Source: Streptomyces sp. 1331.2 (lineage in GTDB: Bacteria; Actinomycetota; Actinomycetes; Streptomycetales; Streptomycetaceae). From it: a stretch of 64,000 bases of DNA. Where the stretch lies: positions 3,971,001 through 4,035,000 of the forward strand of contig NZ_OBMJ01000001.1 of NCBI RefSeq assembly GCF_900199205.1. The letters run 5' to 3'. A model generated the notes under the pieces. It had not been told where the DNA came from. It worked only from the letters and a program-made list of their open reading frames with translations, and made no database searches. Shown here piece by piece: positions 18,101 through 25,683 of the stretch. Position numbers and translations under genes: made by a program. Numbering within the stretch: the stretch's first letter is position 1; the number at the start of each line of letters is the position of its first letter.

Positions 18101-18673
18101 CCGGTGGTGCCGGCCTCGGCGGTGGACGAGACGGCCGTACTGCCGACGATCCCGGCGGAGGCGGACCGGACTGCCGTGCTGCCGCGGGTCGAGCCGGGTC
18201 GGCCCGGAGTCCCGGGCGGGGGCGCCGGGGCGCCGTCGGGCCCGTCGGGCCCGTGGCGGGCGGAGCCGGTGGACAGTACGCGTGAGCTGCCGGTGGTCGG
18301 TGGCGAGCCCGGTGCGGACCCGCGGGCGCCGCAGGTGCCGCCGGTGCCGTCGCGGCCGCAGGCGCAGTCTCACGTTCAGCCGCAGGCGGAGTCGGAGCCG
18401 GCCGAGGGTCGGGACCAGTCGGCCGGCGAGCGGACTCGGCCGGAGTGGGCCGAGGAGACTCCGATGGACGACCTGCCGAGCCTCACCGACACGCTGCTCG
18501 GTTCGCGCGACGAGTGGGAGCGCTGGGATCGCGGCGGCCCGGAGCAGGGCGGCCCGCAGGGCGCGGCCGGCCGGCCCGACGGGTACGACCAGGCCGAGGG
18601 CGACGGCAAGGGCGGCGACGGCAAGGGCGGCGACGGCAAGGGCAAGGGCCGCCGCTGGGGCCGCCGGGGCTGA
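15125..18673 (+). CDS. tmk: Transporter-like membrane domain fused to thymidylate kinase
   Basis: A 1182-residue fusion. Residues about 35-510 form a multi-helix MFS-like membrane domain. Residues about 533-730 are a complete thymidylate kinase (dTMP to dTDP): P-loop EGGDGAGKST at about 539-548, DR motif TREPGG and lid/DRY region ITDRYMDSSIAYQGAG. A very long Arg/Glu/Ala coiled coil (about 730-910) and a low-complexity acidic tail follow. The fusion is typical of Streptomyces and anchors dTDP synthesis at the membrane; the role of the transporter part is unknown. The tail encodes three GDGK-type repeats near 18600. Confidence 0.95.
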   Translation: MTSEEQPTPSAAPAASAATPDLPEVAPAGTPVDRARALLRTRGYRRLWTTQLIGGTADRLGLLVLLALTVIAAAVGGRFGDLPRSLAFALAAVLAVRVAATGLVGVALLGPVHRLVAGKLDRRWTLFGADALRALLIGLAPWWTVWLGSGPKPSGAATYVLLATVFVTGAAEQVWGIAKAAAVPGLLPAADPYAPAAEQRPAAANLETVRGIDRFTGWVTVPLAAVGLVGFTLLNNIGAAAGADWLRAHQLAFAALGAAGLFAASAARDYLQQLPGGPVTVAPVSPLQGLRAPTDAAPGPALGKGRTGSAPYFTFAVAAGFASMAGVAALALLTAAEHRAGPIGYGLLVLAATAAPALGARLTRATLPALSRRRLLALALLTQGVALILAGLVLDFVLVLLLTVLAGLAAGIVVSAGRTLLAQEVEEARLPRVTEHLVAVLRAVVAAALVVVPLIAAAYGDVEYGTVEPGSFTFIHGGAALAVATAGLLTLVLAAVVLLRTDDRRGTVPFGRDLVDAVRGAAGPVPHRGAGTGFFIALEGGDGAGKSTQAQALAEWIRGKGHEVVLTREPGGSPVGQRLRGLVLDVGNTGLSHRAEALIYAADRAEHVENVIRPALARGAVVITDRYMDSSIAYQGAGRDLAATEVARISRWATGGLLPDLTVVLDVDPTRARERFTEALDRLESEPTEFHQRVRAGFLALAAADPARYLVVDGSQAPGFVTTAIRHRLDRELPLSDQEKASRAEQERLAREAAERRAAEEARKKAEAEAAERKRQELLEQLRAEQAEKERLAAEEAERAAAEARRKAEEEARRRAEEQARLRAEEEARRRAEEEARLAAEAAERRRLAAEAAAQAELQRQRELAREEQRRRAEEALQRAEEARLAQAAALAAAAAAAETAAVRAEGLADGRAAGAPGTAGAPGAAAGDAMTTELRAVRETPAGAADGLGDEATRELSLRDRQAAVRAAEAAEASKAARVAAGEAADATAKLPVVPASAVDETAVLPTIPAEADRTAVLPRVEPGRPGVPGGGAGAPSGPSGPWRAEPVDSTRELPVVGGEPGADPRAPQVPPVPSRPQAQSHVQPQAESEPAEGRDQSAGERTRPEWAEETPMDDLPSLTDTLLGSRDEWERWDRGGPEQGGPQGAAGRPDGYDQAEGDGKGGDGKGGDGKGKGRRWGRRG

Positions 18674-18689
18674 CCGGACACCTGGGCAC

Positions 18690-18720
18690 GGCGCCGTCGG
18701 GGCAAGCCCCCGGCGGCGCC
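18690..18720 (+). terminator. Terminator after tmk
   Basis: A 13-bp stem with one G-T wobble (18690-18702 with 18708-18720) and a short A-rich loop, 16 bp after the stop codon. Confidence 0.75.
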
Positions 18721-18900
18721 GTCGTCGTATCGGCCGACGTCCTGGTTGTCGTACCGGCTGTGGTGAATCGGGCGTCGTGAATCGGGCGTCGTCCCGGTTG
18801 GCGTGACCCGGACGGCGCAATGGCTGTCGGAGCGGAGACGTATGCTCGACGGCGGGGAAGAGGCGCCGTCGGCGCTGCCGTACGGAGCTTGGGAGCAGCA

Positions 18901-20112
18901 GTGGCCGTCTGGGACGACCTGGTGGGCCAGGAGCGGGTGGTCGAGCAGCTGACCGCCGCCGCCCGGGCGGCCGGGGCGACGGTCGAGGTCGGCCGCGGGG
19001 CCGCCCCGAATGAGGGCGCGAACGCCTCCCTGATGACGCACGCCTGGCTCTTCACCGGCCCGCCCGGTGCCGGTCAGGTCACCGCCGCGCGCGCCTTCGC
19101 GGCCGCCCTCCAGTGCACCAGCCCCGACCTCGCGCTCGGCGGCACGCCCGGCTGCGGCTTCTGCGACGGCTGCCACACCGTGCTGGCCGGCAGCCACGCC
19201 GACGTGAAGTACGTGCGGACGGACGGCCTGTCCATCGGCGTCGGCGACATGCGCGACCTGGTGCTGCGCGCCTCCAGCTACCCGACCGGCGGCCGCTGGT
19301 CGGTGATCCTGGTCGACGCCGCCCACCGGCTCACCGAGGCCGCCGCGAACGCCCTGCTCAAGGGCGTGGAGGAACCTTCCCCGCGCACCGTCTGGCTGCT
19401 CTGCGCCCCCTCCGTCCAGGACGTGCTGCCGACCATCCGTTCGCGCTGCCGCCTGCTGGTGCTGCGCACCCCGGCCGCCGAGGCGGTCGCCGACACGCTG
19501 GTCCGCCGCGACGGCGTCGACCCGGAGACCGCCCGGCTGGCGGCGCTCGCGGGGCAGGGCGACATCGAACGTTCGCGCCGGCTCGCCGTCGACGAGCAGG
19601 CCCGTACCCGCCGGGCGGAGGTGCTGCGGATCCCGCTGGAGGTCGGCGACATCGGCGGCTGCCTGGCCGCCGCCCAGCGCTTGGTCGACACCGCCAAGGC
19701 CGACGCCGAGGCGCTCGCCGAGACGCAGGACGCCAAGGAGACCGACGACCTCAAGGCCGCCTACGGCGCGTCCGAGGGCGGCAAGGCGCCACGCGGCATG
19801 GCCGGCGCGGTCAAGGAGCTGGAGAAGCGGCAGAAGAGCCGGGCCACCCGCACCCGCCGGGAGACCCTCGGCGTCGCCCTGCTCGACCTGCTCGGCTTCT
19901 ACCGGGACGTGCTCGCGATCCAGCTCGGCTCCACCGGCGCGCTCGCCAACGAGGACCAGCGGCAGGCGCTGAACCGGGTCGCCCAGGCCGGCCCGGCGGA
20001 GGGCACGCTGCGCCGGATCGAGGCGGTGCTGGCCTGCCGGGTGGCGCTGGACCGCAACGTGGACCCGCTGCTCGCGGTCGAGGCGATGACGGTGGCGTTG
20101 CGCGCGGGCTAG
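18901..20112 (+). CDS. holB: DNA polymerase III delta' subunit
   Basis: A 403-residue clamp-loader subunit. The N-terminus VWDDLVGQERVVEQL is typical of the DnaX/HolB family, followed by a degenerate Walker A (GPPGAGQV, with Gln for the catalytic Lys, as expected for non-hydrolysing delta'). A zinc module with four cysteines follows (C-TSPDLALGGTPG-CGFCDGC). HRLTEAAANALLKGVEEP and the Arg-finger motif TIRSRCR come next. GTG 18901 gives the family length. It follows tmk, as in other streptomycetes. Confidence 0.95.
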   Translation: MAVWDDLVGQERVVEQLTAAARAAGATVEVGRGAAPNEGANASLMTHAWLFTGPPGAGQVTAARAFAAALQCTSPDLALGGTPGCGFCDGCHTVLAGSHADVKYVRTDGLSIGVGDMRDLVLRASSYPTGGRWSVILVDAAHRLTEAAANALLKGVEEPSPRTVWLLCAPSVQDVLPTIRSRCRLLVLRTPAAEAVADTLVRRDGVDPETARLAALAGQGDIERSRRLAVDEQARTRRAEVLRIPLEVGDIGGCLAAAQRLVDTAKADAEALAETQDAKETDDLKAAYGASEGGKAPRGMAGAVKELEKRQKSRATRTRRETLGVALLDLLGFYRDVLAIQLGSTGALANEDQRQALNRVAQAGPAEGTLRRIEAVLACRVALDRNVDPLLAVEAMTVALRAG

Positions 20113-20443
20113 CGGCTCTTGCGTTTGTTGCGGGTTGCGGGTTGCGGGTTGCGGGTTGCCGGTTGCCGGTTGCCGGTTGCCGGTCGCCGGTCGCCGGTCG
20201 CCGGTTGCGGGCTTTGCGGCGTCGGGGCCCGGGCCGCTCCTGCGGCGGACGGCCGTACGCCTCCCGGAGCCGGTGCGCTGTCCCACCTTCGAGTGAACGG
20301 GCGATACGCGCCGGGCACACCTGCGTGTGACCGTCCGTCCGTTGTGCACGCTGGGGGCCGACTGCGCCCGGTGCCGGGCCGGTCGTCCCCCGTACGCGCC
20401 GGTCCGGTCCGGCGCCGGCCCTCCGTCCGTGGTGGTGCGTCGC
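20113..20443 (+). other. Gene-free stretch with heptamer array
   Basis: A 331-bp intergenic region. Its left third is the 84-bp heptamer array at 20127-20210. The remainder is GC-rich sequence with no convincing gene. The promoter of the exported hydrolase must lie here, but no clear -10/-35 is visible. Confidence 0.7.
20127..20210 (+). repeat. Twelve-unit heptamer tandem array
   Basis: Twelve uninterrupted 7-bp units: four GTTGCGG, four GTTGCCG, three GTCGCCG and one final GTTGCGG. The block structure suggests growth by successive slippage after single-base changes. It begins 14 bp after the holB stop. Confidence 0.95.
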
Positions 20444-21621
20444 ATGGTCCGTCCGCTCCTCGTCATCCCCCTGTTGGCCGCCGCACTGGGCGGGATCTGG
20501 CTGGCCCGCGGCGCCCTCCAACGCTGGCGCGACCTTCGCGTCGCCGAGACCTACGAGCTGGCCGGGGACCGCTGGCCGATGCTGGTGCGGGCGGCCGGGG
20601 CGATGGTCTGCGGGGTGTGCGTCACCGCGTTGACGCTGCTCACCGCGCTCGGCGCCTTCGGCGGGCTGGGCCGCGGAGACCGGGAGGCGGACCGGGCGCA
20701 GCCCGTCGTGGACGCGGCGGGTGGCGGGACGGGTTCGGGCGCGGGTTCGGGGCGGCGGCGGGGGCCGGGGTCGCGGCCCGGCAGCAGGCCGCGCCGCCGG
20801 TGGCCCCCGAGGCCGCTGCTCCAGGTGCCGCGGCTGCCGCCACCACGGCGCCCGCCGCGGTCAGCCGCTTCGACAGCGTCGGCCACCCGGGCGGCGGCGA
20901 ACTGCTCCAGTCCGCGGTCCTCGGCCCCGACGGCCGGCCGCGCAACGTCCGGGTCTGGCTGCCGCCGCAGTACGCCAAGGAGCCGAGCGCGCGCTTCCCG
21001 GTCGTCGTGATGCACGCGGCCGCGCCGCGCAAGACCGCCGACGCCGAGGTCCCGGACGTCTTCGAGGGCATCGGTTCGGCCCTGCAGTCCGGCAAGACCA
21101 GGCCGTTCATCCTGGTCGCCCCCGAGGCGCCGAACGGCACCGCGCACCCGTGCGAGCTGGTCGCCGCCGCCCCGGCCGCCGTCGCCGACGACGCGGCCCT
21201 GCGCGCCACCGTCGCGGCCTCCTTCCGGACCCTGCCGCCCGGCCCGGCCTCCTGGGGCACGCTCGGCGTCGAGGGCGGCGCGCCGTGCGCGGCCGCCGCC
21301 GGGCTGGCCCGCCCCGACCTCTACGGCGCGGCCGCGGCGGTCTCCGGCCGGTACGACGCCGCCGCGCTCACCCAGACCGGCGCCGAGGCCCCGGCCGGCA
21401 GCGCGGCCAAGCTGCTGCTGGCCGCCGCCAAGGCTGACACCGCCGGGCTGGACGCGGCCCGCAAGCTCCAGGCCTCGCTGAAGGCCGGACCGGGCCCGGC
21501 GGCCAAGGCGGACGTGCGGATCTCCGACAACGTGCAGGACTACACGCCCGACCGGGAGCGGCTGCGGCTGGTCCGGCAGGCGGCGCAGTTCCTGGCCGAG
21601 GCACTGGCCAAGGCGTCCTGA
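20444..21621 (+). CDS. Membrane-anchored alpha/beta-hydrolase, probable frameshift
   Basis: Two reading frames together look like one esterase-like protein. The 5' frame (ATG 20444) encodes two membrane helices (LLVIPLLAAALGGIWLARG and MVCGVCVTALTLLTAL). The 3' frame, from about 20745, encodes an Ala/Pro linker then a hydrolase-like domain (NVRVWLPPQYAKEP, FPVVVMHAAAP, a nucleophile-region block WGTLGVEGGAPCA). The frame changes by one base in a G-rich stretch near 20740-20760. The usual G-x-S-x-G reads G-V-E-G-G, so catalysis is uncertain. Restoring one G joins the parts. Confidence 0.65.
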
Positions 21622-21737
21622 GCGGCCAAGGCGTCCTGAGCGCCGTCCGAGCGGGCACTACGCTGCGCCCGGTACCCCGGAGCGGGTACCGGGCAGCCGC
21701 ATTTTCCGACTGCACACCAAGGCTGGGAAGGAACCGC

Positions 21738-23363
21738 ATGAGGGCGATCGGGCGGGTACGGGCACGGGCGGTGGCCGCGGCGCTCGTCGTCGGGTTGCTG
21801 GCGGGCGGGTGCAGCTCAGGTCCGTCCGGGGACCCGGGGGCGGCTTCGGGTGGCTCGGCCGGCTCGGATGCGGCCTCGGCGCCGGCGGCCGTCGCGGCCG
21901 GGGCCACGCCGCTGGAGCCGCTGCCGGCCGCCGTGCCCGCCGCGCTCGCGCCGTACTACGCGCAGCAGCCGACCTGGCAGCCGTGCGACGGCGGGTTCGA
22001 GTGCACGACCTTCCGGGTGCCGATGGACTACGACCACCCCGGGGACGGCGACCTCACGCTGGCGGCCGTCCGGGCTGCGGCCGAGCCGTCGGGGGCCGCC
22101 GGCGGGGCCCCGGATCCGCGGCTCGGCTCCCTGCTGCTGAACCCGGGCGGGCCCGGCGGCTCGGCGGTCGAGTACCTGGAGGCCGCCGCCCGGACGTACG
22201 ACCGCGGGGTGCGCGCCCGGTACGACCTGGTCGGCCTCGATCCGCGCGGGGTGGGCCGCAGCAGCCCCGTCACCTGCCTGAGCGGTGACCGGATGGACGC
22301 CTTCACCGCCGTCGACCTGACCCCCGGCGACCAGCGCGGGATCGACGCGCTGGTCGCCGCCGACAAGGAGTTCGCCGAGGGCTGCCGGAAGCAGGCCGGG
22401 GCGGCGCTCGGCCACCTCAGCACCGTGGAGGCCGCCCGCGACATGGACGTGCTGCGCGCCCTGCTCGGCGACGGGAAGCTGAACTTCGTCGGCAAGTCCT
22501 ACGGCACCTTCCTCGGCGCCACCTATGCCGGGCTCTTCCCGAGCCGGACGGGCCGGCTGGTGCTGGACGGCGCGATGGACCCGGCGCTCGACTCGGTCAC
22601 CGGCAACCGCACCCAGGCCGGCGGTTTCGAGACCGCCTGGGCGGCCTTCGCCAAGGACTGCGCCAAGCGCGAGGACTGCCCGTTCGGCCACACCGAGCAG
22701 CAGGTCGGCGAGCAGCTCACCGCCCTGTTCGCGGCGGTCGGCACCGAGGCGCTGCCGACCACCGACGGCGGCCGCCGGCTCACCGAGTCCCAGGCGACCA
22801 CCGGCGTCATCCAGGCCATGTACGCCGACTTCCTCTGGCCCAGGCTGCGCACCGCCCTCGCCGACGCCAGGGCCGGCGACGGTACCGGCCTGCTGAAGCT
22901 CTCCGACGCCTACTACGGGCGCGAGGCGGACGGCTCGTACCCCAACCTGATGTTCGCCAACACCGCGGTGAACTGCCTCGACCTGCCCGCACCGTTCGGC
23001 GGGCCGGAGGACGTCCAGCGGGCGGTGCCGGACTTCGAGCGGATCTCCCCGCACTTCGGGCGGGACATGGCCTGGATGGCGCTGACCTGCGCCTACTGGC
23101 CGGTCCGGGCCACCGGCGCGGCGCACACCGTCCGGGCCGCCGGGGCCGCTCCGATCGTCGTCGTCGGCACCACCCGCGACCCGGCCACCCCGTACGCCTG
23201 GGCGCAGTCCCTGGCCGGGCAGCTGGAGTCCGGCCGGCTGCTCACCTTCGAGGGCGACGGCCACACCGCGTACGGGCGGCACAGCGGCTGCGTGGACGGC
23301 GCGGTGAACCGCTTCCTGCTGACCGGGGAGGCCCCTGAGCAGGGCAAGCGCTGCGACCGGTAG
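21738..23363 (+). CDS. Secreted tripeptidyl aminopeptidase-like lipoprotein
   Basis: A 541-residue serine alpha/beta-hydrolase of the Streptomyces SlpD/SlpE (tripeptidyl aminopeptidase) type. It has a signal peptide with lipobox LLAGGC, an oxyanion region (LLLNPGGPGGSAVEYL), the nucleophile in VGKSYGTFLG, and a C-terminal TAP-like domain with the catalytic Asp in TTRDPATPYAWA and His in GDGHTAYGRHSGC. It probably trims tripeptides or dipeptides from extracellular peptides. GGGAAGGAA precedes ATG 21738. Position after holB matches other streptomycetes. Confidence 0.9.
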   Translation: MRAIGRVRARAVAAALVVGLLAGGCSSGPSGDPGAASGGSAGSDAASAPAAVAAGATPLEPLPAAVPAALAPYYAQQPTWQPCDGGFECTTFRVPMDYDHPGDGDLTLAAVRAAAEPSGAAGGAPDPRLGSLLLNPGGPGGSAVEYLEAAARTYDRGVRARYDLVGLDPRGVGRSSPVTCLSGDRMDAFTAVDLTPGDQRGIDALVAADKEFAEGCRKQAGAALGHLSTVEAARDMDVLRALLGDGKLNFVGKSYGTFLGATYAGLFPSRTGRLVLDGAMDPALDSVTGNRTQAGGFETAWAAFAKDCAKREDCPFGHTEQQVGEQLTALFAAVGTEALPTTDGGRRLTESQATTGVIQAMYADFLWPRLRTALADARAGDGTGLLKLSDAYYGREADGSYPNLMFANTAVNCLDLPAPFGGPEDVQRAVPDFERISPHFGRDMAWMALTCAYWPVRATGAAHTVRAAGAAPIVVVGTTRDPATPYAWAQSLAGQLESGRLLTFEGDGHTAYGRHSGCVDGAVNRFLLTGEAPEQGKRCDR

Positions 23364-23469
23364 GGACGGGCGTTCCGGACGTCCGGTAGGTGGTTGCGGC
23401 TTCAATCGCTAACCAGTACGACGTTACGATGAGCGGCCCCCTGCCACCTTCCCTGCACCGGAGCTCATC

Positions 23470-24120
23470 GTGCTCGGAGTCAACGACCTGGCGACGTACG
23501 TCCTCGGCGCCCTCGTGATCATCCTGCTGCCCGGCCCCAACTCCCTGTACGTGCTGTCCGTCGCAGCCCGCAAGGGCATCCGGACCGGCTACCGAGCCGC
23601 GGCCGGCGTCTTCGTCGGCGACCTCACCCTGATCAGCCTCACCTCGCTCGGCGCGGCCTCCCTGCTGAAGGCCAACCCGGCCGTCTTCGCCGTGGTCAAG
23701 TTCGGCGGCGCCGCCTACCTGCTCTGGATCGGCTACGGCATGCTCCGCGCCGCCCGACAGCTCTGGCTCGAACGCCGGGCCGAGGCCGACCCCACCGCCG
23801 AACCGGCCCCCGAGACCACCGAGAACCCCTTCCGCCGCGCCCTGGTCGTCAGCCTCCTCAACCCGAAGGCCATCCTCTTCCTGCTCTCCTTCTTCACCCA
23901 GTTCGTCGACCCCTCCTACGGGCAGCCCGTCCTCTCCTTCGCCCTCCTCGGCGGCATCCTGCAGACCTTCAGCCTGCTCTACCTCTCCCTGCTGATCTTC
24001 GCCGGCACCACCCTCGCCACCGCCTTCCGCCGCCGCAAGCGCCTCTCCGCCACCCTCACCAGCGGCGTCGCCGTCCTCTTCGCCGGCTTCGCGGCCAAGC
24101 TCGCCGTCTCCTCCGCCTGA
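23470..24120 (+). CDS. LysE/LeuE-family amino-acid exporter
   Basis: A 216-residue protein with about six membrane helices. It opens with DLATYVLGALVIILLPGPNSLYVLS, the conserved P-G-P-N motif of the LysE/RhtB family, and includes NPKAILFLLSFFTQFVDP, also typical of the family. GTG 23470 sets the start. The sequence is closest in flavour to leucine exporters (LeuE), but the substrate is not certain. It is the last core gene before the tRNA. Confidence 0.9.
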   Translation: MLGVNDLATYVLGALVIILLPGPNSLYVLSVAARKGIRTGYRAAAGVFVGDLTLISLTSLGAASLLKANPAVFAVVKFGGAAYLLWIGYGMLRAARQLWLERRAEADPTAEPAPETTENPFRRALVVSLLNPKAILFLLSFFTQFVDPSYGQPVLSFALLGGILQTFSLLYLSLLIFAGTTLATAFRRRKRLSATLTSGVAVLFAGFAAKLAVSSA

Positions 24121-24203
24121 CCCCCGCCCCCGGGGCATCCGGGTACGGATCACCCGCGAATCTGTGTAGACTGGCCCGCGTTGCCGCCACAGACGGCAAC
24201 GGT

Positions 24204-24277
24204 GCCGCCTTAGCTCAGTTGGCCAGAGCAACGCACTCGTAATGCGTAGGTCGCGGGTTCGAATCCCGCAGGCGGCT
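24204..24277 (+). tRNA. tRNA-Thr(CGT)
   Basis: A 74-nt cloverleaf: acceptor GCCGCCT paired with AGGCGGC, D-arm GCTC...GAGC, anticodon stem ACGCA/TGCGT around loop CTCGTAA (anticodon CGT, reads ACG), T-arm GCGGG-TTCGAAT-CCCGC and discriminator T. CCA is not encoded. Everything from the anticodon loop onward is duplicated at 38567, so this tRNA is the integration site of the island. Confidence 0.97.
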
Positions 24278-24319
24278 CAGTGGAGGCCCAGGTCAGGTAA
24301 CTCGTGACCTGGGCCTTTT
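24236..24319 (+). repeat. attL: left 84-bp island boundary repeat
   Basis: Matches 38567-38650 over 84 bp with a single difference (G at 24296 against C). It covers the tRNA-Thr sequence from the anticodon loop to the 3' end plus the downstream terminator hairpin. Confidence 0.95.
24284..24319 (+). terminator. tRNA-Thr terminator, left copy
   Basis: A long hairpin (AGGCCCAGGTCA... with ...GTGACCTGGGCCT) followed by TTTT. In this copy G at 24296 mispairs within the stem; the right-hand copy at 38615-38650 is perfect. Confidence 0.85.
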
Positions 24320-24728
24320 GTCATTCCCCGACCACGCTGCCCGGATCCTCGCCGACCCCAACTGGCCCGCCCTCGCCACCATCCTCGCCGACGCCGAAGC
24401 CGGCGGCCACACGCCCCACCAGCTCCTCACCGAGGCCGCCGCCCGCCGCGAACTCGGCGGCGCGCGCCTGCCCGCCAAGGTCCTTATCGCCCGCATCCAG
24501 CACACCAGCTACAACCCGGCACCGAACCGCACCGTCGAGGCGGCACTCCTGCGCTCGTCTGCCGCCCCGCTCGTCCACCACCCCACGACCAACCCGTCAT
24601 CCGCCACGACTGCCTTCAGCGCCCCGGTACCCATCGCCGACACCGCTGACCACCAGCGACCGGAATTCTGCTGCCGCTGTGGGCGGCCACCAGTTGGTGG
24701 CGCCCACAGCTGTTCACTCAGTCTTTGA
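24318..24728 (+). pseudogene. Relaxase-like C-terminal fragment at attL
   Basis: A frame open from inside the attachment repeat (no stop after 24240) and readable from TTG 24318 for 136 codons. The block ILADPNWPALATILADAEAGGHTPHQLL followed by RREL resembles the C-terminal region of MobF/TraA relaxase-helicases of Streptomyces plasmids, as far as I can judge by eye. It ends in a cysteine pair (CCRCGRPP). There is no ribosome-binding site, and the start falls in the terminator T-run. I read it as the tail of a transfer gene cut off at integration; identity is tentative. Confidence 0.4.
24676..24710 (-). terminator. Hairpin ending the NUDIX operon
   Basis: A stem of about 15 bp with one bulge (24676-24691 with 24696-24710) and loop AGTT, just beyond the leftward NUDIX stop at 24718. 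It is inside the end of the rightward relaxase-like frame, so it may serve both directions. Confidence 0.65.
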
Positions 24729-25128
24729 GCGCGATATCCAGGTATGCCTGCACTGGCTCGAAGATCCCGTACGGGACGTATTCAGGGATCTCTGCAAGCG
24801 CCACCCACGCCAGTGCGTCCAGTTCTCGCGGGTCACCGACGGCAGCGGTGCCGCTGACGATCTCGCAGACCATGTACGACATCCATCGGCCAGTCTCCGG
24901 GTGGACGAGCTCGCCGAGGACCTTGACGGCGGCCACGTTCAGCGCCGTCTCCTCTGCGGTCTCGCGGACAGCCGCTTGCTCGGGAGACTCGCCGGGCTCG
25001 ATCTTGCCTGCGGGGAACTGCCACAAGAGCCGGCCCTCGCTGACTCGGCGCCGGACCATCAGCACCCGACCCTCTCGGATCACGATCGCGGCAGCGACAC
25101 CTGGCCGCCCCTCTGAAGGCGGAAGCAT
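24718..25128 (-). CDS. NUDIX hydrolase
   Basis: A 136-residue NUDIX pyrophosphatase with a complete NUDIX box, GKIEPGESPEQAAVRETAEE, which coordinates the catalytic metals. It cleaves a nucleoside diphosphate linked to some moiety X; the substrate cannot be read from the sequence. It is the last gene of the leftward XRE-flavoprotein-NUDIX operon, 3 bp after the flavoprotein stop. It may act on the same metabolite as the divergent nucleotidyltransferase/phosphatase operon (inference). Confidence 0.9.
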   Translation of the reverse strand: MLPPSEGRPGVAAAIVIREGRVLMVRRRVSEGRLLWQFPAGKIEPGESPEQAAVRETAEETALNVAAVKVLGELVHPETGRWMSYMVCEIVSGTAAVGDPRELDALAWVALAEIPEYVPYGIFEPVQAYLDIALKD

Positions 25129-25131
25129 CGG

Positions 25132-25683
25132 CTAATCCGTTTCCGCCGCTGAGGCCGCCACAGGGCGGAGCAGGTCGAGGACGTGGGTCCAGTCGTACTT
25201 GTCGCGGCCCCCGCCGGCCTTGGGCTTGTGGGGGACGTAGTCACCGATCAGGACGCCCATCGACCGGAGCCGGGCCAGGCTCTCCCCGTACGCGGGGTGG
25301 GCCGCCTGGGCGGAGTTGACATACGGCTGGACTGCTACGGGGATGCCGAGGCCGTACGCCTCGCAGAGGATGCCGAGCGCGAGGGTGTCGGAGATGCCGG
25401 CGGCCCACTTGTTGATGGTGTTGAACGTGGCAGGGGCGACGGCGATCGCGTCGGCCGGGGGCAGTGGCTGGGGGATGCTCGGCGTGCGCCAGGCGGAGCG
25501 GATCGGGTAGCCGGTCTGGGCTTCGACGGCCTCCTGGTCTATGAATCCGAGTCCGTTCGGGGTCGCAATCACGCCGACCCCCCAGCCCTCGGCATGGGCA
25601 GCGGTGATCAGTTCGCCCACTCCGTCGGCGATGCCCGACGCGCAGACGACGACGTAGAGGAACGGCTCGCGGTGCTCGGTCAA
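25132..25683 (-). CDS. Flavoprotein (PPC-decarboxylase-like fold)
   Basis: A 183-residue protein with the flavoprotein-superfamily pattern: YVVVCASGIADGVGELI (N-terminal strand and phosphate loop), the block ADAIAVAPATFNTINKWAAGISDTLA, and IPVAVQPYVN. The central A-P-A-T-x-N motif is the FMN-binding and catalytic signature of the Dfp/CoaC/UbiX-like fold. Start TTG 25683 overlaps the regulator's stop (TTGA) with GGGAG upstream, so translation is coupled. It could be an FMN-dependent decarboxylase of an unknown substrate. Confidence 0.82.
   Translation of the reverse strand: MTEHREPFLYVVVCASGIADGVGELITAAHAEGWGVGVIATPNGLGFIDQEAVEAQTGYPIRSAWRTPSIPQPLPPADAIAVAPATFNTINKWAAGISDTLALGILCEAYGLGIPVAVQPYVNSAQAAHPAYGESLARLRSMGVLIGDYVPHKPKAGGGRDKYDWTHVLDLLRPVAASAAETD

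Noticed and set aside
20127..20210. A CRISPR array
   Set aside because: The units are contiguous 7-mers with no spacers, and no cas genes are nearby.
24304..25116. A 270-codon rightward frame across the NUDIX gene
   Set aside because: It is antisense to a NUDIX hydrolase with a perfect NUDIX box and has Pro/Arg/Ser-biased composition.
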